DNA of 64,000 nt from Streptomyces sp. AP-93 (lineage in GTDB: Bacteria > Actinomycetota > Actinomycetes > Streptomycetales > Streptomycetaceae). The stretch is from contig NZ_JALGBX010000011.1 in NCBI RefSeq assembly GCF_022808175.1, forward strand, positions 115,081-179,080, read 5' to 3'. Below, one piece after another: positions 8,105 through 17,077 of this stretch. Each line of letters begins with the position of its first letter. The first letter of the stretch is position 1. The translations under genes were made by a program, and so were the position numbers. Below the pieces are notes generated by a model. It ran no database searches. It was not told where the DNA came from and saw nothing but the letters and a program-made list of their open reading frames with translations.

Positions 8105-9043
8105 TCAGCGGCTCTGCTGCGCCGGAACGCCGCGGGTGACCGGCTCGTCGTCGATCGGCGCGGAGGCGGCGGCGACCGCGGCACCCGTCAGCGTCGCCAG
8201 CATCTCGCGGACGTTGGTGAGCTGCGCGTTGATCGAGTCGCGGCGGTTGGTGAGCGCCGCCAGCTCGCGCTCGGACTCGCTGCGGATCCGGTCGGCCTTG
8301 GCGTTCGCGTCGGCCACGATGTCCTCGGCCTGGCGCTGCGCGGTCTCCACGGTCTGGCGGGCGCGACGCTCGGCGTCCGTACGGAGCTTCTCGGCCTCCA
8401 GGCGCAGCTGCTCCGCGCGGTGCTCGATCTCCGCGAGACGCTTCTCGGCCTTGGCCTGACGGCCGGCCAGGTCGCGCTCGGACTGCTCGCGGCGCTTGGC
8501 CAGGTTGGTCTCGAAGTCCGCGGCGGCCTGGGCGGCCTTGGCGCGGGTCTCCTCGAAGAGCGCGTCGGCCTCCTCGCGCTTGGAGGCGGCGTCCTTCTGG
8601 GCCTCGGTGCGCAGGGAAGCGGCGTCGCCCTTGGCCTTCTCGACGATACGGACGCCCTCGTCCTCGGCGGTCGACTTCCGGTCGGCGGCGAACGACTCGG
8701 CGTCGTTGCGCACCTGCTGGGCTGCCGACTCGGCGAGCTCGCGGTGCTGCTCGGCCGCGCGACGGGCCTCCTCGCGGAGGTCCTTCGCCTCCTCCTCGGC
8801 CAGGCGCAGGATCTTCTCGACCCGGGCGCCGAGGCCGGCGTACGACGGCTCGGCGTCGTTCACCTGAGCCTGGGCGTTCTGCGTCTCGAGGTGCAACTCC
8901 TCGATCCGCTTTTCCAGAGAGTTGATACGTCCGAGGGCGCTGTCACGGTCGGAGACCAGCTTGGTGATGCGGTCGTCCACCTGACCGCGGTCGTAACCAC
9001 GCCGCACGAGCTCGAAGCCGAAGGGGGAGGATGTGTCGCTCAT
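8105..9043 (-). CDS. filP: FilP, intermediate-filament-like coiled-coil cytoskeletal protein
   Basis: 312 aa, essentially one coiled coil. The N-terminus FGFELVRRGYDRGQVDDRI resembles the DivIVA-type head; residues about 30-290 are charged heptad/hendecad repeats (EARRAAEQHRELAESAAQQ); the last 30 are a disordered tail. In Streptomyces FilP forms a cytoplasmic network behind the hyphal tip that gives stiffness and works with DivIVA and Scy. The length matches the known protein of about 310 aa. AGGAA lies upstream of ATG 9043. Downstream of scy on the same strand with a 202-bp gap containing an inverted repeat, so separate promoter control is likely. Confidence 0.92.
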   Translation of the reverse strand: MSDTSSPFGFELVRRGYDRGQVDDRITKLVSDRDSALGRINSLEKRIEELHLETQNAQAQVNDAEPSYAGLGARVEKILRLAEEEAKDLREEARRAAEQHRELAESAAQQVRNDAESFAADRKSTAEDEGVRIVEKAKGDAASLRTEAQKDAASKREEADALFEETRAKAAQAAADFETNLAKRREQSERDLAGRQAKAEKRLAEIEHRAEQLRLEAEKLRTDAERRARQTVETAQRQAEDIVADANAKADRIRSESERELAALTNRRDSINAQLTNVREMLATLTGAAVAAASAPIDDEPVTRGVPAQQSR

Positions 9044-9170
9044 GGGGTTCCTGTCGAATGAGACCGATGAGGTGCTACGCGGGGTGTTAGGTGTTAAGGG
9101 GAATCCTAGGCGCCAAGACGGCGTGTCATCGAGTCAATCCGCGTTTGATCTGGACAATGACACCCCTTTT

Positions 9171-9201
9171 GAGTGGCAAGGCGACAGAATGCTTGTCACT
9201 C
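9171..9201. promoter_or_regulatory. Inverted repeat in the scy-filP gap
   Basis: Arms GAGTGGCAAG and CTTGTCACTC (9 of 10 paired) with an 11-nt spacer, 45 bp after the scy stop and about 130 bp before the filP start. It could be a scy terminator or an operator for filP; the sequence does not decide. Confidence 0.45.
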
Positions 9202-9245
9202 GTTCGCCTGAACCTCCATCAGGAGCACAGAGTCGAGCGTGCTGA

Positions 9246-12200
9246 CTAGCCCTCTGACGTCTTGCCACCCGAACGAGTGGAACCCGCTGTCGCACCGGCC
9301 TTCACGCCCCCCGCGCCCTGGCCGCCGACCCCGGGCTTTCCGCCACCCGAAGGTGCCTCGAATGATTCCAACGCCTCAAGAACGTCCTGGACACGGGAGA
9401 TCTCCGCCTGAATGTCCTCGCGCCTGCGCACGAGGACCTCCAGCTCGCGCCGGCCCTCCTCGACGAGCCGCTCGGCCTCCGCCTTCGCCTCCGCGAGAGC
9501 GGCCTCGGCAGCCCGGACCAGCTCGGCCTTCTTCTGCTCGGCCTCCTTGAGCAGCGCCTCCGCCTTGCGCACCGCGGCGATGCGGACCTTGCTCGCCTCG
9601 CTGCTCGCGTCCGACACCAGCTCCTTGGCCTTCGCGTCGGCCTCGACGCTCTGCTCGGTCGCCGCCCGCACCAGCTTGTCCACGCGCTCGCCGGCCGACT
9701 TCATCTGCTCGGCCGACTCGCGGCGGGCCCGCTCGTGCAGCTCCTCGACCTCCGCCTCGACGCGGCCGCGCAGCTCCTCCGCCCGTTCCCTTATGGCCGC
9801 AGCGTCGCTGCGCGCCCCGACCAGCAGCTCGTCGGCGTCCGTACGGGCCTTCTCCACCAGGGAGTTGCCCTCCACGGTCGCCTCCGAGGAGATCCGCGCG
9901 GCTTCCTTGCGCGCCGCGTCGACCATCGCGTCCGCCTGCTCCTCGGCCGCCGTCGTGGCGGCCAGTGCCTGCTTCTGCGCGTCCCCGGTGAGCTTCTCGG
10001 CCTCCGAGGAGGCCTCCGTGATGAGCCGGTCGACCTGGGTCGCGGCCTCGCTGCGGCGCTTGTTGGCCTCTTCGCGGGCCTCGTCCAGCACCCGCTCCGA
10101 TTCGGTGCGCGCCTCGCCCCGGATCCGCTCCGCCTCCGTCGCGGCCTCGGCCTTGACCCGCTCGGCCTCGGACCGGGTACGGGTCGCGTGCTCCTGCGCC
10201 GAGGACAGCGCCTCGGAGGCCTCGGCCCGCAGCCGCTCGGCCTCGTTCGCCGCCTCGCCGACCGTGCGCTCGGTGTCCTTGCGGGTCTGCTCGGTGAGCC
10301 GGTCCGTCTCCGCGACGGCCTCGCCGACCAGGTGGTCCGCCTGCTCGGCGGCCTCCGTACGGATCCGGCCCGCCTCGGCGCGCGCCTCGTCCAGGGTCCG
10401 CTCGGACTCCCGCTCGGCGCTCGCCAGCGTCTCGTTCGCCGCGACGGTGACACGGTCCGCCTCCGCGGTGGCCTCGCCGATGATCCGGCCGCCCTCCGCG
10501 CGGGCGTCGTCCAGGGTGCGTGCCGCCTCGGCGCGCAGCCGGTCGGCCTCCGCCGCGGCCTCGCCGACGGTGGCCTCGTTGGCCGTGCGCGTCTCCTCGA
10601 CGAGCCGGTCGCCCTCGGTGCGTGCGTCGACGAGGATCCCCGTCGCGTCCCGCTCGGCCCCGGCCAGCGTCTGCGCGGCCTGCGCCGTGAGCTGCTCCGC
10701 CTTCGCCTTCGCCCCGTCCAGGGCGGCGGCCGCCTCGGCGCGCAGCGCATCGGCCGCGGCCTGGGCCTCGCCGATCGTGGCCTCGTTGGCCGCGCGGGTC
10801 TCCTCGGTGTGCCGATCGGCCTCCGTGGTGGCCTCGCCGATCAGGCGGTCCGCCTGCTCCGCCGCCTCCGTGCGCAGCCGGTTCGCCTCGGAACGGGCCT
10901 CGTCCAGCGTGCCCGCGGCCTCGGTACGGGTCGCCTCGGCGGTGGCCTCGGCCTCGGCCGTGAGCCGCGCCGCCTCCGCCCGGGCCTCGCCGACCGTGGC
11001 CTCGTTGGCCGCGCGGGTCTCCTCGGTGCGGCGCTCGGCCTCGGCCGTGGCCTCCGCGACGATCCGGCCGCCCTCGGCGCGAGCGGCCTCCAGGACCTCC
11101 GCGGCCTCGCCGCGGATCCGGTTGGCATCGTCCCGGGCGTCGGCCTTCGTACGGGCCGCGTCGCGCTCGGAGGCGGCCAGCGCGTCGGTGGCCTCCGTAC
11201 GCACCCGCTGCGCGTACTCCGCGGTGTCCGTGCGCAGCTGCTCGGCCTCGGCGATCGCGTCGCCGACCGTCCGCGCGGCCAGTTCCTTCGCCGCGTCCGT
11301 CTCGGTGCGCGCCTCGCTGCGGATCCGGTTGGCGTCCTCGGTGGCCCGCTCCCGCTCCGCGTACGCGTCGGCGCGGACCCGGCCGGACTCCTCCTCGGCC
11401 TCCGTCTTCGTACGCTCCGCCGCGTGTTCGGCCGCGCTGCGCAGCCCCGCGACCTCTTCCTCGGCCTGCTCGTGCAGCCCCGCCACGGCGTCGCGCACCT
11501 GCTGGGCGGTGGCCTCGGCCGCCGCGACCACCTCGGACGCGCGCCGCTCGGCCTCCTCGGTGAGCCAGACCGCCTCGGCCGTGGCCTCCTCGGAACGCTT
11601 GCGGGCCTGGGCGAGGAGCTCCTCGCTCTCCTCCCGGGCCTGCGCCCGCTCGCTCTCCGCGTCCGTACGCGCCGAAGCCAGGGTCTCCTCGGACTCCCGG
11701 CGGCGCCGGGCGGCCTCCTCCTGGGCGGCGGCCAGCGCCTCGGCCGCCTCCTGCGCGACCCGCTCGGCGGCGGCCTTGGCCTCCGCGCGCAGCCGGTCCG
11801 CGGTCTCCTGCGCCTCGGAGCGCAGCCGCTCCGCCTCCGCCTCGGCCTCGCCGGTCAGCCGTACGGCGGCCTGCTCGGCCTCCGCGCGGACCCGGCCGGC
11901 GTCCTCGGCGGCGTCGGTGCGCAGCTGGTCGGCCTCCGCCTCCGACTGCGTCTGCAGCGTGCGGATCCGCTCCGCCGACTCCGCGCGGAGCCGGTCGCTC
12001 TCCTCGGTGGTCTCCTTGCGGATGTTCTCGGCGGCCGCCCGGGCGTCGCGCAGCGTCTGCTCGGCGGTCGCCAGGCGTCCCTCGGCGTCGGTGTGCAGCC
12101 GGACGAGCTCCTCGTCGGCCTCGGCCCGCTTCGCGGACAGCGCCTGCTCGGTCTCCTCGCGCCGCACGGCCGCGGCTGCGTCCGCCTCGGCCCGTACCGA

Positions 12201-13835
12201 CTCGGCCTGCTCCTCGGCCTCCGCGCGCAGCCGCTCGGCCTCGGCGCGGGTCCGCTCCAGCGTCTCCTCGGCCTGCCTGCGCAGCGTGGTGGCCCGCTCG
12301 ACGGCTTCGCCGCGGACCCGCTCGCTCTCGGCGGTCGCGCCGGAGCGCACCTCGTCGGCGTCGGCCCGGGACTTGCCCAGCAGCTCCTCGGCGGTGCGGG
12401 CCGCCTCCTCGATCTGCTGGACCGCCTCGCGGCGGGCCTCGCCGCGGATCCGCTCGCCCTCGGCGACGGCCTCGGCGCGCAGCTGCTCGGCCTCGCCGCG
12501 CAGCCGGCGGGCCTCCTCCTGGAGCTCGACCGTACGGGCCCGGTACTCCTCCGTGTCGTCCTTCGCGGCGCCCTTGAGCTCATCGGCCGTGGCCGCGGCC
12601 TGGGCGCGCAGCCGCTCGGCCTCCGCCTCGGCCTCGCCGCGGATCCGCTCGGCCTCCTCGGACGCCGCCCGGGTGGTGGCGCGGGCGTCCTCCGAGGCCT
12701 TGTTCAGGACCTCCTCGGCGGTGCGGGCCGCCTTCGCCAGCTGGGCCGCCGTGTCCTCGGCCGCCGCGGTACGGGCCTGCTCGCCGGCCTCGGCGCGCAG
12801 CCGCTCGGTCTGTGCGCGGGCATCGGCGAGCGCCTGCTCGGCCTCGGCCTTGAGGGTCTCGGCCTCCTTGTTGGCCTCGCCGACCAGGCGGGCCACCTGC
12901 TCCTTGGCCGTACGGGTGCGCTGCTCGTTGACGGATTCCGCCGAGGCGAGCTGCCGTGCGGCGCTCTCCTTGGCCTCCGCCAGCAGCTTCTCCGCGGCCG
13001 CGCGCGCCCCGCGCAGGGCCCCTTCGGCCTCCTGGGTGCGCTGCTCGGCGACCCGGCCCAGGTCCATGGTCTGGCGGCGGGTCTGCTCGGCCTCGGCGGA
13101 GGTGGTGGAGCGCAGCCGCTCCGCGTGCTCGGTGGCCTCCTGGGCCTGCGCGGAGGCGGCGGTCAGCAGCCGCTCGGCCTCCTTGCGGGCGCGCAGCAGC
13201 GTCGACTCGGCCTCGGCGCGGGCGGATTCGTTCTCGGAGGCGAGCCGGCGGGTGGCCTCGGAGGCGACCCGGGCGGCCTCGGCGCGGGCGGTGTTCAGGG
13301 TCTGCTCGGCCTCGACGCGGGACTCGTCCATGAGCCGGCGGGCCTGCGCCTCGGTGCGGGCGCGCAACTGCTCGGCCCAGGCCACGTTCTCGTTGACGTG
13401 GGCTTCCACCGTCTGGCGGCGCTCGCTCAGCTCCTGGTCCAGGCGCTGGCGGCGGTTGACGGCCTCGGCGTGCAGTTCGGCCTGGAGGCGTGCCTGGTGC
13501 TCGGCGTGCTCCTGGAGGATGCGCTGGGTCTGCGCCCGTACGTCGCGCAGTTCGCGCTCGGCGTCGGAACGCATCTGGTCGGCCTGGATCTGGGCATTGC
13601 GGAGCAGCTGCTCCGCCTGGTAGCCCATGTCCGCGCCGTCGTAGGCGGGGCGGGACGCCAGATTGCGGCGTACCTCGTGGAGCTTGGCGCGCAGCACCTC
13701 GACCTGGTACCCCAGGTCATCGGCGTGCTGGACGGCCTTCCCGCGTTCCTTCTTCAGCCGCTCCATCTCGGCTTCGAAGCGCGAGAGATGGTCGGCCTCG
13801 GCCTGATGGCTCTCCTGGCTTTCGTAGCCCCGCAC
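9246..13835 (-). CDS. scy: Scy, giant coiled-coil polarity/scaffold protein
   Basis: 1529 aa from GTG 13835 (VRGYESQESHQAEADHLSRF); an ATG 156 bases upstream would add a Pro/Gly/Arg-rich leader and is less likely. Almost the whole protein is Ala/Glu/Arg-rich coiled coil built from recurring blocks such as AERLRAEAEE and TRTEAERLR, consistent with the 51-residue hendecad repeat described for Scy. A short N-terminal segment (LGYQVEVLRAKLHEVRRNLASRPAYDGADMGYQAEQLL) is non-repetitive. The tail is Gly-rich and disordered. Scy organises the tip-organising complex with DivIVA and FilP. It is about 200 residues longer than the S. coelicolor protein (1326 aa, recalled), likely by repeat expansion. Confidence 0.92.
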   Translation of the reverse strand: MRGYESQESHQAEADHLSRFEAEMERLKKERGKAVQHADDLGYQVEVLRAKLHEVRRNLASRPAYDGADMGYQAEQLLRNAQIQADQMRSDAERELRDVRAQTQRILQEHAEHQARLQAELHAEAVNRRQRLDQELSERRQTVEAHVNENVAWAEQLRARTEAQARRLMDESRVEAEQTLNTARAEAARVASEATRRLASENESARAEAESTLLRARKEAERLLTAASAQAQEATEHAERLRSTTSAEAEQTRRQTMDLGRVAEQRTQEAEGALRGARAAAEKLLAEAKESAARQLASAESVNEQRTRTAKEQVARLVGEANKEAETLKAEAEQALADARAQTERLRAEAGEQARTAAAEDTAAQLAKAARTAEEVLNKASEDARATTRAASEEAERIRGEAEAEAERLRAQAAATADELKGAAKDDTEEYRARTVELQEEARRLRGEAEQLRAEAVAEGERIRGEARREAVQQIEEAARTAEELLGKSRADADEVRSGATAESERVRGEAVERATTLRRQAEETLERTRAEAERLRAEAEEQAESVRAEADAAAAVRREETEQALSAKRAEADEELVRLHTDAEGRLATAEQTLRDARAAAENIRKETTEESDRLRAESAERIRTLQTQSEAEADQLRTDAAEDAGRVRAEAEQAAVRLTGEAEAEAERLRSEAQETADRLRAEAKAAAERVAQEAAEALAAAQEEAARRRRESEETLASARTDAESERAQAREESEELLAQARKRSEEATAEAVWLTEEAERRASEVVAAAEATAQQVRDAVAGLHEQAEEEVAGLRSAAEHAAERTKTEAEEESGRVRADAYAERERATEDANRIRSEARTETDAAKELAARTVGDAIAEAEQLRTDTAEYAQRVRTEATDALAASERDAARTKADARDDANRIRGEAAEVLEAARAEGGRIVAEATAEAERRTEETRAANEATVGEARAEAARLTAEAEATAEATRTEAAGTLDEARSEANRLRTEAAEQADRLIGEATTEADRHTEETRAANEATIGEAQAAADALRAEAAAALDGAKAKAEQLTAQAAQTLAGAERDATGILVDARTEGDRLVEETRTANEATVGEAAAEADRLRAEAARTLDDARAEGGRIIGEATAEADRVTVAANETLASAERESERTLDEARAEAGRIRTEAAEQADHLVGEAVAETDRLTEQTRKDTERTVGEAANEAERLRAEASEALSSAQEHATRTRSEAERVKAEAATEAERIRGEARTESERVLDEAREEANKRRSEAATQVDRLITEASSEAEKLTGDAQKQALAATTAAEEQADAMVDAARKEAARISSEATVEGNSLVEKARTDADELLVGARSDAAAIRERAEELRGRVEAEVEELHERARRESAEQMKSAGERVDKLVRAATEQSVEADAKAKELVSDASSEASKVRIAAVRKAEALLKEAEQKKAELVRAAEAALAEAKAEAERLVEEGRRELEVLVRRREDIQAEISRVQDVLEALESFEAPSGGGKPGVGGQGAGGVKAGATAGSTRSGGKTSEG

Positions 13836-14015
13836 AGCGCGGTCCCATCCGTCCCCTGGTCGCAAGCTCAAACCAAATGAGCGCCGTCCGCCCGCTGAAC
13901 GACGCCCCCGGGGAATGGTGTCAGATTCCGGGTCGGGCGATACAGGCCCCGACCCCGTCTCCGCACCGAACCCCGGCCGAGCCAAAGCCACTCTACCGGC
14001 CGGGGAAACGGGACA

Positions 14016-14444
14016 TCAGTGCTCGGGGTTGCTCGTGACCAGTTCGGTGAGGACGCCGTGGCAGTCCTTGGGGTGCAGGAAGGTGATGGAGGAGCCCATC
14101 GAGCCGGTGCGGGGCTGGTCGTAGAGGACGCGGACGCCCTTGCCGCGGATGGCCTCCGAGTCGCCCTGGACGTCCTCGGTGCCGAAGGCGATGTGGTGGA
14201 CGCCCTCGCCGTTCTTGGCCAGCCACTTGCCGACCGCGGAGTCCTCGCGGGTGGGCTCCAGGAGCTGGATGTAGGAGGCTCCGCCGTCGGAGGTCCCGTT
14301 GATCTTCAGCATGGCCTCGCGGACGCCCTGCTCCTCGTTGACCTCGGAGTGGAACACCTCGAAGCCGTACGTGGCACGGTAGAACTCAACCGTCTTGTCC
14401 AGGTCGAAGCAGGCGATCCCGATGTGGTCGATTCTTGTCAGCAT
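14016..14444 (-). CDS. mce: Methylmalonyl-CoA epimerase
   Basis: 142 aa, single VOC/glyoxalase fold with its paired beta-alpha-beta modules: MLTRIDHIGIACFDLDKTVEFYRATYGFE (metal His of the first strand), VREAMLKI, GEGVHHIAFG and the C-terminal HPKDCHGVLTELV with the Glu ligand. It interconverts (2R)- and (2S)-methylmalonyl-CoA, linking propionyl-CoA carboxylation to the B12 mutase. The ATG at 14444 was preferred over GTG 14450. Divergent from the thiolase gene; MeaB nearby fits the same pathway. Confidence 0.92.
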   Translation of the reverse strand: MLTRIDHIGIACFDLDKTVEFYRATYGFEVFHSEVNEEQGVREAMLKINGTSDGGASYIQLLEPTREDSAVGKWLAKNGEGVHHIAFGTEDVQGDSEAIRGKGVRVLYDQPRTGSMGSSITFLHPKDCHGVLTELVTSNPEH

Positions 14445-14581
14445 GGACACAGTGCAGCGCTACCGGAGGCGGTTACGCAACGTGCGCGCGATCACACTGG
14501 CGGGCCGGTGACGGCACGGGTACCGCTCAGTACATTCGGGTAAACCCTCGTTCACTCCTCATCTTCAAGGGGCTGTGCTCC

Positions 14582-15778
14582 ATGTCCGGAACGAACAACA
14601 CCACGTCAGTGATCGTCGCCGGGGCCCGCACGCCCATGGGGCGACTGCTCGGCTCGCTGAAGTCCTTCTCGGGTGCCGACCTCGGCGGCTTCGCCATCAA
14701 GTCCGCGCTGGAACGGGCCGGGATCTCCGGCGACCAGGTCCAGTACGTGATCATGGGCCAGGTGCTCCAGGCCGGTGCGGGCCAGATCCCGGCCCGCCAG
14801 GCCGCCGTCAAGGGCGGGATCCCCATGAACGTGCCCGCGCTCACCATCAACAAGGTGTGCCTGTCGGGACTGGACGCCATCGCACTGGCCGACCAGCTCA
14901 TCCGCGCAGGCGAGTTCGACATCGTGGTCGCGGGCGGTCAGGAGTCCATGACCAACGCCCCGCACCTGCTGCCGAAGTCCCGCGAGGGCTTCAAGTACGG
15001 CGCCATCGAGATGCTCGACGCGATGGCCTACGACGGTCTCACCGACGCCTTCGAGAACATCCCGATGGGCCTGTCCACCGAGACGCACAACACCCGCCTC
15101 GGCATCGAGCGGGCCCCGCAGGACGCCTTCGCGGCCACCTCCCACCAGCGCGCCGCCGCCGCGCAGAAGAACGGCGTCTTCGAGGCCGAGATCACCCCGG
15201 TCGAGATCCCGCAGCGCAAGGGCGAGCCGGTGGTGTTCTCGCAGGACGAGGGCATCCGGGCCGAGACGACCGTCGAGTCCCTCGGCAAGCTGCGTCCGGC
15301 CTTCGCGAAGGACGGCACCATCACCGCCGGCACCTCCTCGCAGATCAGCGACGGCGCCGCCGCCGTGGTCGTGATGAGCAAGGCCAAGGCCGAGGAGCTG
15401 GGCCTGGAGTGGCTCGCCGAGATCGGCGCCCACGGCAATGTGGCGGGCCCGGACAACTCGCTCCAGTCGCAGCCCTCCAACGCGATCCTGCACGCCCTGA
15501 AGAAGGAGGGCCTCGGTGTCGAGGACCTCGACCTCATCGAGATCAACGAGGCCTTCGCGGCGGTCGCCGTGCAGTCGATGAAGGACCTCGGAGTGACCCC
15601 GGAAAAGGTGAACGTCAACGGCGGCGCCATCGCCCTGGGTCACCCGATCGGCATGTCCGGCGCCCGTGTGGTGCTGCACCTGGCGCTGGAGCTCAAGCGC
15701 CGCGGCGGCGGGGTCGGCGCGGCCGCCCTGTGCGGTGGCGGCGGCCAGGGCGACGCCCTGATCGTCCGCGTCCCGTAG
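14582..15778 (+). CDS. Acetyl-CoA acetyltransferase (thiolase)
   Basis: 398 aa thiolase. Catalytic residues are in place: nucleophile Cys in NKVCLSGLDAIALA, His in ALGHPIGMSGAR, the second Cys in AALCGGGGQGDAL, and the NEAFAA loop. The short biosynthetic-type length and family suggest acetoacetyl-CoA synthesis/cleavage rather than long-chain beta-oxidation. ATG 14582 (MSGTNNTTSVIVAGARTP). Followed by a hairpin at 15784 and then meaB. Confidence 0.9.
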   Translation: MSGTNNTTSVIVAGARTPMGRLLGSLKSFSGADLGGFAIKSALERAGISGDQVQYVIMGQVLQAGAGQIPARQAAVKGGIPMNVPALTINKVCLSGLDAIALADQLIRAGEFDIVVAGGQESMTNAPHLLPKSREGFKYGAIEMLDAMAYDGLTDAFENIPMGLSTETHNTRLGIERAPQDAFAATSHQRAAAAQKNGVFEAEITPVEIPQRKGEPVVFSQDEGIRAETTVESLGKLRPAFAKDGTITAGTSSQISDGAAAVVVMSKAKAEELGLEWLAEIGAHGNVAGPDNSLQSQPSNAILHALKKEGLGVEDLDLIEINEAFAAVAVQSMKDLGVTPEKVNVNGGAIALGHPIGMSGARVVLHLALELKRRGGGVGAAALCGGGGQGDALIVRVP

Positions 15779-15783
15779 GGGAG

Positions 15784-15807
15784 GGGCGGCCGCCCGGCCG
15801 GCCGCCC
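15784..15807. terminator. Hairpin after thiolase gene
   Basis: Arms GGGCGGCCG / CGGCCGCCC, 6-nt loop, beginning six bases past the thiolase stop. Separates the thiolase gene from meaB, perhaps only as an attenuating or RNA-end structure. Confidence 0.6.
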
Positions 15808-15870
15808 GCACCCGTAGCCGTACCCGTGCGAGACCCGCGGGACCCGCGAGAACGAAGGAGCGCAACAAGA

Positions 15871-16839
15871 ATGACGGCGGTGGACGTCCCCCAGCTGGTG
15901 GCCCAGGCCCGTGAGGGCAGGCCGCGAGCGGTCGCCCGGCTGATCTCGCTGGTCGAGGGGGCGTCCCCGCAGCTGCGCGAGGTGATGGCGGCGCTGGCGC
16001 CGCTCACGGGCAACGCGTACGTGGTGGGCCTCACCGGCTCCCCGGGCGTCGGCAAGTCCACGACCACCTCGGCGCTGGTCTCCGCGTACCGGCAGGCCGG
16101 CAAGCGGGTCGGCGTCCTGGCCGTCGACCCGTCCTCGCCCTTCAGCGGGGGCGCGCTGCTCGGCGACCGGGTACGGATGTCGGACCACGCCTCCGACCCG
16201 GGGGTGTACATCCGCTCCATGGCCACCCGCGGCCACCTGGGCGGACTCGCCTGGTCCGCCCCGCAGGCGATCCGGGTGCTGGACGCGGCCGGCTGCGAGG
16301 TGATCCTGGTCGAGACCGTCGGGGTCGGGCAGTCGGAGGTGGAGATCGCGGCGCAGGCCGACACCTCGGTGGTGCTGCTGGCCCCCGGGATGGGCGACGG
16401 GATCCAGGCCGCGAAGGCGGGCATCCTGGAGATCGGCGACGTCTACGTGGTGAACAAGGCCGACCGGGACGGCGCGGACGCCACCGCACGGGAGCTGAAC
16501 CACATGCTGAGCCTGGGGGAGTCCCGGGGCAAGGGCGACTGGCGGCCGCCGATCGTCAAGACGGTCGCGGCGCGCGGTACCGGCATCGACGAGCTGGTCG
16601 AGGCGCTGGAGAAGCACCGGGCGTGGATGGACGAGCGCGGGGTGCTGGCGCAGCGGCGTACGGCCCGGGCCGCGCGCGAGGTGGAAACGATCGCGATCAC
16701 CGCGCTGCGGGCCCGGCTGGCCGACGTGCACGGCGACACCCACCTGGAGGCCCTGGCCGGGCGGGTGGCGGCGGGCGAGCTGGATCCGTACGCGGCCTCG
16801 GACGCGCTGCTGGCGACGCTGACGGAACCGACGGACTGA
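15871..16839 (+). CDS. meaB: MeaB-type GTPase, chaperone of B12-dependent acyl-CoA mutases
   Basis: 322 aa G3E-family GTPase. P-loop GLTGSPGVGKSTTT (about residues 52-65), LAVDPSSPFSGGALLGDR and RSMATRGHLGG switch segments, ETVGVGQSE and NKADRDGAD (guanine specificity) are clear. MeaB loads and protects adenosylcobalamin in methylmalonyl-/isobutyryl-CoA mutase. GAAGGAG precedes ATG 15871. Lies with mce and 18 kb from the mutase gene icmA in this window; the client could be either mutase. Confidence 0.93.
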   Translation: MTAVDVPQLVAQAREGRPRAVARLISLVEGASPQLREVMAALAPLTGNAYVVGLTGSPGVGKSTTTSALVSAYRQAGKRVGVLAVDPSSPFSGGALLGDRVRMSDHASDPGVYIRSMATRGHLGGLAWSAPQAIRVLDAAGCEVILVETVGVGQSEVEIAAQADTSVVLLAPGMGDGIQAAKAGILEIGDVYVVNKADRDGADATARELNHMLSLGESRGKGDWRPPIVKTVAARGTGIDELVEALEKHRAWMDERGVLAQRRTARAAREVETIAITALRARLADVHGDTHLEALAGRVAAGELDPYAASDALLATLTEPTD

Positions 16840-16923
16840 CGGAACCGACGGAACCGGATGCGGAGCCCGCGGGCCGGTCATAGACTGGCGAACGCCCGGA
16901 ATGCCCCAACGCAGGGAGGTTTC

Positions 16924-16998
16924 ATGGCGAAGCGCGGCAACAAGAAGCGAGCCCGCAAGAAGAAGAAGGCCAACCACGGAAAGCGTCCCAACGCCTGA
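16924..16998 (+). CDS. 24-residue basic ribosomal protein of the bL37 type
   Basis: A 24-codon gene with a clear GGGAGG site (16914-16919) five bases before ATG 16924. The peptide begins MAKRGNKKRARK, continues with lysines and ends ANHGKRPNA; half its residues are Lys/Arg. Both ends match what I recall of bL37, the tiny 50S protein found by cryo-EM in mycobacterial ribosomes. It sits in its own transcription unit: promoter-sized gap after meaB and a strong hairpin 27 bases past the stop. The name rests on recall of the mycobacterial sequence; the coding call rests on ribosome site, codon use and terminator. Confidence 0.85.
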   Translation: MAKRGNKKRARKKKKANHGKRPNA

Positions 16999-17024
16999 CC
17001 GTGAGCACTGACTGACCACACACG

Positions 17025-17056
17025 GAAGCCGCATCCCGTCCACGGGGTGCGGCTTC
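17025..17056. terminator. Hairpin terminator after the bL37-like gene
   Basis: 13-bp stem GAAGCCGCATCCC / GGGGTGCGGCTTC (one G-U pair), 6-nt loop. Between convergent genes ending at 16998 and 17078, so probably bidirectional. Confidence 0.8.
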
Positions 17057-17077
17057 GGTGCGTGGGGTGCGCAGGGC

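Noticed and set aside
9412..13880. Two very long + strand open frames opposite scy
   Set aside because: They mirror the Ala/Glu/Arg repeats in other frames; composition is Ser/Arg or Leu/Gly only, with no ribosome site.
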